Notes under the pieces: generated by a model
The model's database searches: none
What the model saw: only the letters and a program-made list of their open reading frames with translations
Told to the model about the DNA's origin: nothing
Made by a program: the position numbers and the translations under genes
Assembly: GCF_009768885.1 (NCBI RefSeq)
Contig: NZ_WSQA01000005.1
Coordinates: forward strand, 186,001-250,000
From: Sphingobacterium humi
GTDB taxonomy: Bacteria; Bacteroidota; Bacteroidia; Sphingobacteriales; Sphingobacteriaceae
DNA length: 64,000 bases
Direction of reading: 5' to 3'
Part shown: positions 9,501-17,242 of the stretch, piece after piece
Layout: each line of letters opens with the position of its first letter
Position numbering within the stretch: the stretch's first letter is position 1

Positions 9501-9840
9501 TCCGAACAGTGACGTTCCTTCCTTGCCAGATCCTAAGCAGGCAACTTCGGGGATGGAATATGCGACCTCTTCTTACTATGTGCAGGATGCTAGTTTCCTC
9601 AAGCTTAAAAACCTGCAGCTAGGGTATAATTTTCCGACAGCGAAGCTATTCGGTACAAGGAGCACGGTCAACAAACTGCGGGTTTATCTAGGGGTAACCA
9701 ATTTGTTTACCATCAGCAAATATGAAGGTTTGGATCCGGAAGTATCGGCCACCCCTTCAAAATACCCGGCCTTAGGGGTTGATATGGGTATATATCCGCA
9801 GGCAAGGCAATATACCTTTGGTTTAAGTTTAGGCTTTTAA
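6562..9840 (+). CDS. SusC/RagA-family TonB-dependent outer-membrane transporter (pair 1)
   Basis: About 1092 aa from the MM start at 6562; an upstream ATG at 6508 would add 18 residues before a normal signal sequence (LKPVLLISLGLIPALLLPLG). After the signal come a carboxypeptidase-regulatory-like domain (GKIVDQTKQVGIAGATIKIV to about residue 140), a TonB-box-like stretch HLDEVVVTGYSTQRK, the plug domain (EALQGRATGVQIVSDGAPG, IRIRGYSTINNNDPLYIIDG, DASAASIYGARANNGVVIIT), and a long 22-strand-type barrel ending LSLGF. There is no STN signalling domain. SusC proteins import oligosaccharides or peptides with the lipoprotein SusD as lid; the SusD gene follows 19 bases later. No glycoside hydrolase or regulator is adjacent, so the ligand cannot be inferred. 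Confidence 0.95.
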   Translation: MMEKIKKDDSNFSKSRFRLKPVLLISLGLIPALLLPLGQAAYAGQQAALSRVLPLQQALLKGKIVDQTKQVGIAGATIKIVGKSSSSTSDAAGNFEIDAKVNDVLEVTFVGYASVRYTVRSLKDRVTIAITEDSSHLDEVVVTGYSTQRKRDLSGAVAVVSVEALKSQPAASAVEALQGRATGVQIVSDGAPGATPQIRIRGYSTINNNDPLYIIDGVPFEGKLSWLNQNDIESMQVLKDASAASIYGARANNGVVIITTKAGKQGKTNVALEAYAGVAVPNEGAFPKMMSPQQVLDMENQLNGTNLTLSDYLIAGQKSGWEIQPEDVDMSKYNFNAKNRTDFYQITKTNKAGTNWFKELAQNAAVQSYQLSANGGTETSQYMFSGGFLDQKGSVIHSGFRRYSVRSNNLFEAFQQKFRFGQNLSYSYTEGVGIGVNPNTPGGYQGDESILAQAFRIQTLIPVYDEGGNFAGSLGGYGNGRNPVAMAYRQKDNLNRTNFFFGNAFAEYDLIKGLTLRSNFGLQYENYNSVTYLYPNPEFSEGSFNNGMTELHGFNTEWTWTNSLNYKPDLGPDHSLAVMLGTEAIQRNVRSIDASRNGYFITSSLDYLYLGAGSTNFDNDGSGASWSMFSYLGKADYAFKDRYLLSLIARRDGSSNFGDKNLYGVFPGGSIAWRISQEDFAKRLTWLSDLKIRAGYGVTGNQRIPGFQFMNRFRESLAESSYPMDETVVTGVWQSNYANPDIKWEQVKSLNLGLDFSILGGAIDGAVDWFDKRTTDMLFPVPQPAIAVGLAEPPYQNIGEMSNKGFEFSLGYHYGKQQNKEFTLDLGLNFSRYVNEIIELSPTTGQINYGDFRSMQTSILKKGEAFGAFYGYQVAGIYQSVEDIAQSPSYANARPGGLKYADLNKDGTIDADDRTIIGNPHPDFVYSFNVNASYKNFDLNLYFYGSQGNDIFEATRYFTDFGVFKGTKSARMLQAWSAQNPNSDVPSLPDPKQATSGMEYATSSYYVQDASFLKLKNLQLGYNFPTAKLFGTRSTVNKLRVYLGVTNLFTISKYEGLDPEVSATPSKYPALGVDMGIYPQARQYTFGLSLGF

Positions 9841-9859
9841 TCTCTTTAAAATTAATATC

Positions 9860-11560
9860 ATGTATAAAAGAATATATTATATCCTCGCTATTGTTTTCAT
9901 GCTGCTGGCTACCGCTTGTTCGAAAGAGTTTTTGAAAAAGCAGCCTCAAGGAGAATTGTCAGAGGAGCAAATTTCTAGTAGCAATGGGGTAGAAGCGACC
10001 TTGATAGGTGCCTACAGTATTTTGAATGGTAATGTAAGTGGAACCTGGGGTAATTATAGTGCAGCACCTAGCCAATGGCTATTTGGCGAAGTGCCCTCCG
10101 ATAATGCCCATAAAGGTTCGGAAGCAACAGATCAACCGGAAATGAGTATGATTGAAAATTTCACAACCATTAGTGATAATCCAAATTTAAGTCGCATGTG
10201 GCAGGTGTATTACGAAGGCGTGCTGCGTTGCAACAATACCCTACGTAAGCTTGCCGCAGATCAGGCAGGGATGAAAGAGGTGTCGGTAGCTCGAGCCAAG
10301 GAAATTCAAGGGGAGGCGCGGATGTTGCGAGGCCATTATTATTTCTTTCTGTGGCGGGTTTTCAGGCATATCCCTATTGTCCCGGAGTCGGTGACAACGA
10401 TGCAGGAGGCTATGGGCATTGAGAATAACCAGGATGTTACGGCAGCGATTGAGCAAGATTTCAAGTTTGCCATAGAAAACCTCCCTGTTACCAAGATCAA
10501 CAATCAATATGGGCGGATGGATAAAAATATTGCACGAGCTTATTTAGGGAAATTGTACCTCTATCAGAAGAAATATCCACAGGCTTTGGCTCTATTTAAA
10601 GAGGTGATGGCTGGAAAAGACCTGACAACGATGTCTTTTGCCCATAATTTCGATATTACGAAAGAGAATGGCCCGGAAGCCCTGATGGTTTCAAAACATG
10701 CCATTAATGCCAATGGCTCGGCCGATAATGCCAATATAGGTGATATGCTTTCCGGCTTGCACGAAAATACACCGGTTGGTTGTTGTGGCTTTTACCAGCC
10801 AACCATCGATTTGGTGAATGCCTATCAGGTAGGTGATGATGGATTACCTTTAGCGCCCGCGAATTATCGTGCAAAGCCTTATATCTCGGATTTGAAAACC
10901 GATGCCAATGCCTATACCCTTGATGTAAGCCTGAAGTTTGACCCTCGTTTGGATTATACCGTGGGCAGACGTGGCGTGGCTTACCTAGACTATGGCATTA
11001 TGCTTGGCCGGACTTGGATTCGAGATATGAACTATGCAGGGCCATTTTTGGGGATAAAAACGATGATCCCCATGGCGCTTTTTGCCACACATGCGGTGCC
11101 GGGGGCAAATTACATCACCGGTTTAGATGTAAATATCATCCGCCTGGCCGATGTGTGGTTAATGGCTGCTGAATGTGAGGTGGAAGCCAATAATTTACCG
11201 GCAGCCTTAAAACTGGTAAACGATGTGCGCCTTCGTGCCGCCAAGTTGGAAGCCAAGAAGACAGCAACTGGGGAAGATGCTGCTGCTTATCTGGTAAAAC
11301 CTTACCCGGCCTTTGCATCGCAGGAGGCAGCACGCCTGGCCGTGCGGACAGAACGTAGACTGGAGTTGGCAATGGAAGGGCACCGCTTCTTCGACTTGGT
11401 ACGATGGGGCATCGCTAAAGAAACTCTTGAAAGTTATGCTGCATTTGAAGGTAGCTTTCTGCCTGCTTATAAAGATGTTCAATACCAAGCTTCACATGAC
11501 TATTGGCCTATTCCGCAAGTGGAAATTGACCGTAGTAACGGAGCCCTTAAGCAGCAATAG
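9860..11560 (+). CDS. SusD/RagB-family surface lipoprotein (pair 1)
   Basis: 566 aa. Lipoprotein signal IYYILAIVFMLLATAC, with the lipidated Cys at about residue 20 followed by SKEF. Tetratricopeptide-like helices typical of SusD follow (GEARMLRGHYYFFLWRVFRH, NIARAYLGKLYLYQKKYPQA). The C-terminal RagB/SusD block holds the usual signature RTERRLELAMEGHRFFDLVRWG and ends YWPIPQVEIDRSNGALKQ. It caps the SusC barrel on the cell surface and captures ligand. Cotranscribed with the SusC gene 19 bases upstream, with a terminator directly after. The ligand is unknown. Confidence 0.95.
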   Translation: MYKRIYYILAIVFMLLATACSKEFLKKQPQGELSEEQISSSNGVEATLIGAYSILNGNVSGTWGNYSAAPSQWLFGEVPSDNAHKGSEATDQPEMSMIENFTTISDNPNLSRMWQVYYEGVLRCNNTLRKLAADQAGMKEVSVARAKEIQGEARMLRGHYYFFLWRVFRHIPIVPESVTTMQEAMGIENNQDVTAAIEQDFKFAIENLPVTKINNQYGRMDKNIARAYLGKLYLYQKKYPQALALFKEVMAGKDLTTMSFAHNFDITKENGPEALMVSKHAINANGSADNANIGDMLSGLHENTPVGCCGFYQPTIDLVNAYQVGDDGLPLAPANYRAKPYISDLKTDANAYTLDVSLKFDPRLDYTVGRRGVAYLDYGIMLGRTWIRDMNYAGPFLGIKTMIPMALFATHAVPGANYITGLDVNIIRLADVWLMAAECEVEANNLPAALKLVNDVRLRAAKLEAKKTATGEDAAAYLVKPYPAFASQEAARLAVRTERRLELAMEGHRFFDLVRWGIAKETLESYAAFEGSFLPAYKDVQYQASHDYWPIPQVEIDRSNGALKQQ

Positions 11561-11586
11561 TAGGACCTTGTTTTTAATTGTTAGTT

Positions 11587-11616
11587 GCAGGCCCAGCGAT
11601 GGGTCTGCTTCTTTTT
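11587..11616 (+). terminator. Intrinsic terminator after SusC/SusD pair 1
   Basis: Nine-bp stem GCAGGCCCA / TGGGTCTGC (one G-T pair), loop GCGA, followed by TTCTTTTT. It lies inside the spurious 5' extension of the next ORF, which supports starting that gene at 11705. Confidence 0.88.
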
Positions 11617-11704
11617 GGCATGTTGGAATTGCAACAGCCTATTTCTTGAAGGATTTATTTGGATATCTTTTTCAAAAAATTGCAACATTGAGTATGTTTA
11701 CCAT

Positions 11705-13000
11705 ATGAAAAACATATGGATATTGCTGAGCTTCCTGATGGGTGTGACTGTACAGGCACAAGATCTGATGAAATTAAATGAGCAATTTGATACCTCATCG
11801 GTCTTGAATAAGCATTACTACGGATTTAGCCTCTACAATTTAGATACAAAACAAGTTGCATTCAGTAGGAATGAGGATAAGCATTTTACCCCTGCTTCCA
11901 ATACGAAGGTTTTTACGCTGTTCGCAGCGATTAAGCTAATCGGTGATTCTATTCCTGGCTTGGCCTATGTAGAGCGTGGTGATTCCTTAATATTTTGGGG
12001 AACAGGAGATCCTACCTTTTTGCACCCTAAGCTGGATAATGGCAAAGTCTATAATTTCTTGAAAAATAGCGGAAAGAAGCTGTATTATGCGGCGACGAAA
12101 GCACAAGAGCCTTTCTATAGAAACGGCTGGTCTATTGAAGATTATGAGTATTACTATCAACCGGAGGTTTCGGTGCTGCCAATGTATGGCAATGTGATTC
12201 AATTTCATGAACGCAATGGGGCTTTAAGCCTTTCGCCAGCATATTTCAATCGGTATATCCGGCATGTATCTGATACGACCTCGCGCTATTTGATCCATCG
12301 AGCCTTTGAATCGAATGCAATGAACTATAACGATGTGGCCTTGCCAAAAGGCTATGTAAATGAAAAGCCTTTTCATGTGTCGGATAGTTTGCTTATTAGC
12401 TTGTTGCAGGATACCCTGAAACGGGAGGTGCAAATGGTTGAGCAGGCTTTACCGCAAGATGCCCAATTGCTATTTTCGGTGAAGACCAAGGATGTGATCC
12501 GGGAAATGATGCTGCCTAGTGATAACTTCCTGGCGGAACAGCTTAATATGCTGGCCTCCTTTATGAAAGACCGTACGTTCCGCACAAAAACATTGCGTGC
12601 CTATATGGAAGAGCAGTTTTATCAGTTCTTTCCGGATAAAATAGAGCTGCGCGATGGGAGTGGGCTTTCCACCTACAATAAGATTACGCCAAGGGCTATG
12701 GTTACCCTATTGAACTGGATTCAATCGGAAGTGCCTAATGAACAGGAACGCTTGGCTTTGTTTCCTGCCGGAGGCCTAGAGGGCACCTTGAAGAATGTGT
12801 ATGCCACGCCGGGAGGTAAACCCTTTGTATGGGCAAAAACTGGAACCATCAATGCGGTGCATTGCCAAAGTGGCTATTTACAGACCAAAAAGGGGACACG
12901 CTATGCTTTTTCATTCCTAAATAACAATTTTATGGGCTCTGCTACACCAGTTCGGAAAGAAATGGTCAGAATTGTTACTTATATCTATGAAAACTTTTAA
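11705..13000 (+). CDS. dacB: D-alanyl-D-alanine carboxypeptidase/endopeptidase, PBP4 (S13) type
   Basis: 431 aa from ATG 11705. The ORF is open for 40 more codons upstream, but those cover a terminator and read as non-coding. Signal peptide 1-18 (IWILLSFLMGVTVQA). The three active-site motifs of the penicillin-binding fold are present: SNTK (Ser65, Lys68), SDN (about 272-274) and KTG (about 378-380). The TPASNTKVFT and LRDGSGLSTYN blocks place it in peptidase family S13. It would trim or cleave peptidoglycan peptides in the periplasm. It is somewhat shorter than E. coli DacB (about 477 aa), so the accessory domains are probably reduced. It seems to be transcribed alone. Confidence 0.9.
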   Translation: MKNIWILLSFLMGVTVQAQDLMKLNEQFDTSSVLNKHYYGFSLYNLDTKQVAFSRNEDKHFTPASNTKVFTLFAAIKLIGDSIPGLAYVERGDSLIFWGTGDPTFLHPKLDNGKVYNFLKNSGKKLYYAATKAQEPFYRNGWSIEDYEYYYQPEVSVLPMYGNVIQFHERNGALSLSPAYFNRYIRHVSDTTSRYLIHRAFESNAMNYNDVALPKGYVNEKPFHVSDSLLISLLQDTLKREVQMVEQALPQDAQLLFSVKTKDVIREMMLPSDNFLAEQLNMLASFMKDRTFRTKTLRAYMEEQFYQFFPDKIELRDGSGLSTYNKITPRAMVTLLNWIQSEVPNEQERLALFPAGGLEGTLKNVYATPGGKPFVWAKTGTINAVHCQSGYLQTKKGTRYAFSFLNNNFMGSATPVRKEMVRIVTYIYENF

Positions 13001-13040
13001 GCAATATTAATCCTGATTAGGTATATTCGCTTCGTATTGT

Positions 13041-14357
13041 ATGAAGATTATTAAGAAAAACGATAAGCGCCTTATCCGATCATGGTCCTTTTATGATTGG
13101 GCGAATTCAGCTTATAACTTGGTGATTACTTCCACCATTTTTCCTGTATATTATACCACCATTACCAGTAACCCGGAAACAGGAGATACCGTATCATTCT
13201 TTGGTTTTGAGTTTGTGAATACCGCGCTTTCTAACTTTGCACTATCCGTAGCGTATTTATTGATGGCTTTGTCTTTGCCTTTTATCTCGGCTTATTCGGA
13301 TGCGGCAGGAAGACGTCGCTTTTTCATGAAACTCTTTACCTATATAGGCGCAATTGCCTGTATGGGTTTGTTTTTCTTTAAGTTGGATACCCTTGAGCTG
13401 GGGATTATCTTCTTTGCGCTTGCCGCCATGGGCTATATTGGTGGGGTAGCTTTCAATAATTCCTACTTGCCGGTTATCGCGACACCAGATCAGCAAGATC
13501 GGGTGAGCGCGCAAGGTTTTGCTTATGGCTATATCGGCTGTGTAACTTTGCAATTGATTTGCTTTGTCTTTATATTCAAGCCGGAATGGTTTGGCATTAC
13601 AGACCCTTCTTTGCCGGCTAGAATCAGCTTTTTCCTGGTGGGCTTATGGTGGTTGTCTTTCGCGCAGATCCCGTTTCGCTTTCTCCCAAGAAATAAACCG
13701 ACAATTGAAAATAAGAAGCTCCCTTTCTTTATTAAAGCAAGAAAGGAGTTTATGGCTGTTCTTTCAGAAATACGGAAGATTCCAGCTATTAAGAAGTTTT
13801 TACCGGCCTACTTTTTCTATGCCATGGGCGTGCAAACCATCATGATTGTGGCAGCGGCCTTTGGGGAGAAGGTGTTAAACCTGGGCGCAACCAAACTGAT
13901 CGCTTCAATCCTACTGATTCAATTGGTAGCCATTGCCGGCGCTTTCATCATGTCATCGCTAGCGAAGAAGTTCGGGAATATCAAGGTTCTGCTGTTCGTG
14001 GTGAGTATCTGGATATTTATCTGTATCGCAGCTTACTATCTCAGCAATGAGTACCAATTCTATGGCATGGCTTTATTGGTAGGCTTAATGATGGGCGGCA
14101 TACAATCCTTATCCCGTTCTACCTATTCGAAGTTAATTCCGACCGATGTTGAAGATACAACCGCTTTTTTCAGCTTCTACGATGTGTCGGAAAAGCTGGC
14201 CATTGTGATCGGATTGTTTACCTTTGGAATCATCGAACAGCTTACGCATAATATCCGTTATTCTGCACTGTGTCTATCTGTGTTTTTCGTAATCGGCTTA
14301 ATATTGTTGTTTCGTGTGTTAAAATTTAATAAATTACAGATTATTCAAAGCAATTAA
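13041..14357 (+). CDS. MFS transporter, UMF1 family
   Basis: 438 aa with about 12 membrane segments. The N-terminus KRLIRSWSFYDWANSAYNLV is the hallmark of the UMF1 (Atg22-like) branch of the major facilitator superfamily, followed by FPVYYTTIT. Other segments include SAYSDAAGRRRFFMK (the loop 2-3 motif) and LMMGGIQSLSRSTYSKLIP. Members are predicted small-solute exporters in the inner membrane; substrates are mostly unknown (yeast Atg22 exports amino acids from the vacuole). The stop codon overlaps the start of the next gene by one base (TAATG), so the two are translationally coupled. Confidence 0.9.
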   Translation: MKIIKKNDKRLIRSWSFYDWANSAYNLVITSTIFPVYYTTITSNPETGDTVSFFGFEFVNTALSNFALSVAYLLMALSLPFISAYSDAAGRRRFFMKLFTYIGAIACMGLFFFKLDTLELGIIFFALAAMGYIGGVAFNNSYLPVIATPDQQDRVSAQGFAYGYIGCVTLQLICFVFIFKPEWFGITDPSLPARISFFLVGLWWLSFAQIPFRFLPRNKPTIENKKLPFFIKARKEFMAVLSEIRKIPAIKKFLPAYFFYAMGVQTIMIVAAAFGEKVLNLGATKLIASILLIQLVAIAGAFIMSSLAKKFGNIKVLLFVVSIWIFICIAAYYLSNEYQFYGMALLVGLMMGGIQSLSRSTYSKLIPTDVEDTTAFFSFYDVSEKLAIVIGLFTFGIIEQLTHNIRYSALCLSVFFVIGLILLFRVLKFNKLQIIQSN

Positions 14358-15088
14358 TGAATAAAGTCGAGTTATTTATACCGTGTTTTATTGATCAACT
14401 CTATCCGGAAACCGCTTTCAATACCATCAAAATATTGGAACGCGCAGGATGTGAAGTGATCTATAATACCGAGCAAACCTGCTGTGGTCAACCTGCTTAT
14501 AATGCCGGCTTCTGGGACGATGCCAAGGTTATTGGCCAGAAATTCCTAAATGATTTCAGTGAAGAACATCCAATCGTTTCGCCATCCGCCTCTTGTACAG
14601 GGATGGTGCGCGAAGGCTATGATGACCTGTTTACCAACTCCACAGATCATAACCGCTGTCGGGGAATTCAACGTAATATTTTTGAATTAAGTGACTTTCT
14701 GGTGAATGTGCTGAAGAAGGAGTACTTCGGAGCTGAACTGATCGGTACGGCCGTATATCACGATTCCTGCGCTGCGTTAAGAGAGTGCAACATCAAAGAG
14801 GAGCCTCGTCGATTATTGAGCCATGTAGGTGGTTTAGAACTCGTTGAGATGCGCGATCAGGAGACCTGTTGCGGTTTTGGAGGGACTTTTGCTGTTAAGT
14901 TTGAAGGCATATCAACAGCGATGGCCGAGCAAAAGGTGAAAAATGCCCTGGCGGTGAATGCTGATTACATTATTTCAACAGATGCCTCTTGCTTGTTGCA
15001 GTTGCAGGCCTATATTGATAAACATAAATTGGCCATCAAGACCATACATCTCGTTGATGTTTTGACTTCTGGATGGGCAAATATTTAA
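14357..15088 (+). CDS. LutA/YkgE-like CCG-domain iron-sulfur oxidoreductase subunit
   Basis: 243 aa. Two cysteine-rich CCG domains are visible: FIPCFID...TCCGQPAYNAGF with SASCTGM in the first half, and YHDSCAALREC...ETCCGFGGTFAVK with TDASCLL in the second. This matches LutA/YkgE, a subunit of the LutABC L-lactate utilisation complex, and related heterodisulfide-reductase-like subunits. LutB and LutC are not adjacent, so the partner must be elsewhere or the role differs. Cytosolic, and coupled to the MFS transporter by a one-base overlap. Family secure; lactate oxidation here is inferred only. Confidence 0.88.
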   Translation: MNKVELFIPCFIDQLYPETAFNTIKILERAGCEVIYNTEQTCCGQPAYNAGFWDDAKVIGQKFLNDFSEEHPIVSPSASCTGMVREGYDDLFTNSTDHNRCRGIQRNIFELSDFLVNVLKKEYFGAELIGTAVYHDSCAALRECNIKEEPRRLLSHVGGLELVEMRDQETCCGFGGTFAVKFEGISTAMAEQKVKNALAVNADYIISTDASCLLQLQAYIDKHKLAIKTIHLVDVLTSGWANI

Positions 15089-15106
15089 GATACTAATATT
15101 TAAACT

Positions 15107-15985
15107 ATGAACTCAAGAAGAGAATTTTTAAGAAACCTAGGCCTTGTTGCTGCAGGAGTTACTTTAGCTCCTTCCTTAGATGTGTTTGCAGCAAAAAAAG
15201 GTTGGTTTGACATTTCATTGGCCGAGTGGTCATTACACAAAAAATTGTTTAAGGGAGATTTGAAAAATATCGACTTCCCGGAATATACAGCCAAGAATTT
15301 CGGAATTTACGGCGTTGAATATGTAAATCAGTTCTTTAAAGATAAGGCACAGGATATGACTTACTTAAAGGATTTGAAAAACCGTGCTAAAGATAATGGC
15401 GTAAAGAACGTTTTAATCATGATTGATGGCGAAGGATCCCTTGGCGATCGTGATGAGAAGAAACGTCTTCAAGCCGTAGAAAATCATCATAAATGGATCG
15501 ATGCAGCACACTTCTTAGGCTGTCATGCTATCCGCGTGAATGCAGCAGGAGAGGGCACTAAAGAAGAAGTGAAAGGCCAAGTGGTAAAAAGTTTAGCTTC
15601 CTTAGCAGATTACGGTAAAAAAGGAAAAATCAGCGTGATTGTAGAAAACCACGGTGGTATTTCTTCCCATGGCGACTGGTTATCAGATGTACTAAAAACA
15701 GTAGGCAAGAAAAACTGCGGTAGTTTACCAGACTTCGGTAACTTTTACGAGTATGACCGCTATCAAGGTGTTGCCGATTTAATGCCGTATGCTAAAGGTG
15801 TAAGTGCGAAATCGCATGACTTCGATGCCAATGGCAATGAGTCTAAAATCGATTATGGCCGCATGATGAAATTAGTGAAAGATGCAGGCTATAAAGGCTA
15901 TGTAGGGATTGAATATGAAGGGTCAAATCTAAGCGAAGACGAGGGTATTAAGTTAACAAAAGCCTTGTTAGAGCGCTATAAATAA
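15107..15985 (+). CDS. Tat-exported sugar phosphate isomerase/epimerase-like TIM-barrel protein
   Basis: 292 aa. The N-terminus NSRREFLRNLGLVAAGVTLA is a twin-arginine signal, cleaved near DVFAAKK, so the protein is exported folded. The remainder matches the AP-endonuclease-2-like TIM barrel (sugar isomerase/epimerase family): ISLAEWSLHKKLF, GIYGVEYVNQFF, HFLGCHAIRVNAAGEG, and likely metal ligands in VIVENHGG (Glu), LPDFGNFY (Asp), SAKSHDFD (His) and YVGIEYEGS (Glu). Such periplasmic members are common in Bacteroidota near carbohydrate genes; their substrates are generally undefined. The next gene follows after 4 bases. Confidence 0.88.
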   Translation: MNSRREFLRNLGLVAAGVTLAPSLDVFAAKKGWFDISLAEWSLHKKLFKGDLKNIDFPEYTAKNFGIYGVEYVNQFFKDKAQDMTYLKDLKNRAKDNGVKNVLIMIDGEGSLGDRDEKKRLQAVENHHKWIDAAHFLGCHAIRVNAAGEGTKEEVKGQVVKSLASLADYGKKGKISVIVENHGGISSHGDWLSDVLKTVGKKNCGSLPDFGNFYEYDRYQGVADLMPYAKGVSAKSHDFDANGNESKIDYGRMMKLVKDAGYKGYVGIEYEGSNLSEDEGIKLTKALLERYK

Positions 15986-15989
15986 GCGA

Positions 15990-16880
15990 GTGAAAACGTA
16001 TTTGCATAAAATACTGTTCTTAATATTATTATCTTGCAGTACTGCTAGCTATGCGCAGCAGTCTGAAGTGAAGCTTCAACATTGGCAAGATAGTTTAGCA
16101 AGTCTGGGGAAAGCAATGTTCTCCAGACTTTCTGAACCTGAGCGCATGCAAAAGAACTTTACTTTTGTGAAAACGCTCGTATCGGCATTGAAGGAAAAGA
16201 ATTCCTTTCAATACCCCTTTACCAAGTTATCGATGATTTCGATCTTGAATTCGCCAGATCGTAATTTTCGGATATTCTCTTGGAATTTACCCCTTGATGA
16301 TGGATCTTACCTCTACTACGGTGCGATTCAGTTTCCAGGAAAAAATGGCGAGTTACAATTAAAACCACTGCTGGATAAAACCTTTGAAATAAAGGATCCA
16401 GACCATGCCAGCTTGAAAACCGACAACTGGTATGGAGCACAATATTATGATATACAAAAATTAGCGGATAACACCTATGTTCTTTTAGGATGGAAGGGGC
16501 ATCATGCCACTTATACGCAGAAAGTGATCGAGGTGATGCACGTTGCTGCAGGCGGAGTTGTTACTTTTGGTAAAAATGTTTTTACAGAAGATAATAAACT
16601 TGCGCGCAAAATCTTCAATTACACCCGACAGGCAAGTATGTTTTTGAAATTTAATCCGCAGGCCAAGCGCTATGAATTTGATCATATCGTTCCTGCAGAT
16701 CCTAAATTAAAAGGCAATTTCAAATATTATGGCCCTGATTTATCATTTGATGCCTATAATTTAGAAAATGGCAGCCTGCGCTTTCAGCCTGATGTTGAAG
16801 TTTTAAACCCTATTCGTGGCGATGAAGATAGCTTTTTAGCCCCCAATCGGAAGGATATAAAAAAGGACAGCGGTTTTTAA
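15990..16880 (+). CDS. Secreted protein of unknown function
   Basis: 296 aa from GTG 15990, four bases after the previous stop, so probably cotranscribed with it. Signal peptide 1-22 (HKILFLILLSCSTASYA, cut before QQ). The mature part begins with charged helices (LQHWQDSLASLGKAMFSRL) and then is mostly beta-strand (FRIFSWNLPLDDGSYLYYGA, YVLLGWKGHHATYTQKVIEV, RYEFDHIVPADPKLKG). I do not recognise a named domain. The Ser in SCSTAS could be read as part of a lipobox (LLSC), so a lipoprotein is possible. It lies in a context of exported sugar and cell-envelope proteins. Confidence 0.8.
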   Translation: MKTYLHKILFLILLSCSTASYAQQSEVKLQHWQDSLASLGKAMFSRLSEPERMQKNFTFVKTLVSALKEKNSFQYPFTKLSMISILNSPDRNFRIFSWNLPLDDGSYLYYGAIQFPGKNGELQLKPLLDKTFEIKDPDHASLKTDNWYGAQYYDIQKLADNTYVLLGWKGHHATYTQKVIEVMHVAAGGVVTFGKNVFTEDNKLARKIFNYTRQASMFLKFNPQAKRYEFDHIVPADPKLKGNFKYYGPDLSFDAYNLENGSLRFQPDVEVLNPIRGDEDSFLAPNRKDIKKDSGF

Positions 16881-16931
16881 TCCCTTTTAATTTGTAAATA
16901 AAAATTTGTTTATTTGCTTTCCAAATAAAAT

Positions 16932-16939
16932 TATGTTTG
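16932..16939 (+). promoter_or_regulatory. -7 promoter box TATGTTTG for the 55-aa ORF
   Basis: An exact TAnnTTTG match. Transcription would begin near 16945, giving a leader of about 30 bases to the small ORF. TTTG sequences occur 15 and 23 bases upstream, neither at the ideal spacing. Confidence 0.4.
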
Positions 16940-16976
16940 GAAATTAAACAGACATTAACGTAAATAAAAATAATAG

Positions 16977-17144
16977 ATGAAGCTAAAGAAAGACGTAAAA
17001 CTGGTGCAACAGCATGCTCCGATGGAGACGGAATTGCTGGGCGCAAAACGCCATGTTGCCAGTGTTTTATGCACGTCCTTGCTGCTTGGTGGGAGCCCTG
17101 TAGTCAAGCGAAAAGCGGTACCTGCTAGCATGTCTTCTTTCTGA
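16977..17144 (+). CDS. Possible small protein, 55 aa, own transcription unit
   Basis: An ORF too short for most gene tracks. It begins MKLKKDVKLVQQHAPM and ends KRKAVPASMSSF. It is basic, with a short hydrophobic patch (ASVLCTSLLLGG) in the middle. A TAnnTTTG box lies 38 bases upstream and a terminator-like hairpin begins 18 bases after the stop, so promoter, ORF and terminator form a compact unit. There is no clear ribosome-binding site (AAATAAAAATAATAG precedes the ATG). I recognise no family. It could equally be a small RNA whose ORF is incidental, or decayed coding DNA. Confidence 0.4.
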   Translation: MKLKKDVKLVQQHAPMETELLGAKRHVASVLCTSLLLGGSPVVKRKAVPASMSSF

Positions 17145-17162
17145 TTTATCCCTATTATTTGA

Positions 17163-17195
17163 TAGCTGAATTGATTTCTATTCGGCTATTTTAGA
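17163..17195 (+). terminator. Terminator-like hairpin before the POT transporter genes
   Basis: Stem TAGCTGAAT / ATTCGGCTA (one G-T pair), loop of 8, then TTTTAGATTTTA. It ends the small-ORF unit or acts as an attenuator for the downstream POT genes, which lack a clear TAnnTTTG promoter of their own. Confidence 0.55.
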
Positions 17196-17242
17196 TTTTA
17201 TAATCCTGCGAAAAAATTAGCGAGTATCCTAAATAATAAAAT

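Noticed and set aside
11585-11704. 40-codon N-terminal extension of the PBP4-like gene
   Set aside because: It covers an intrinsic terminator and lies before a normal signal peptide starting at 11705.
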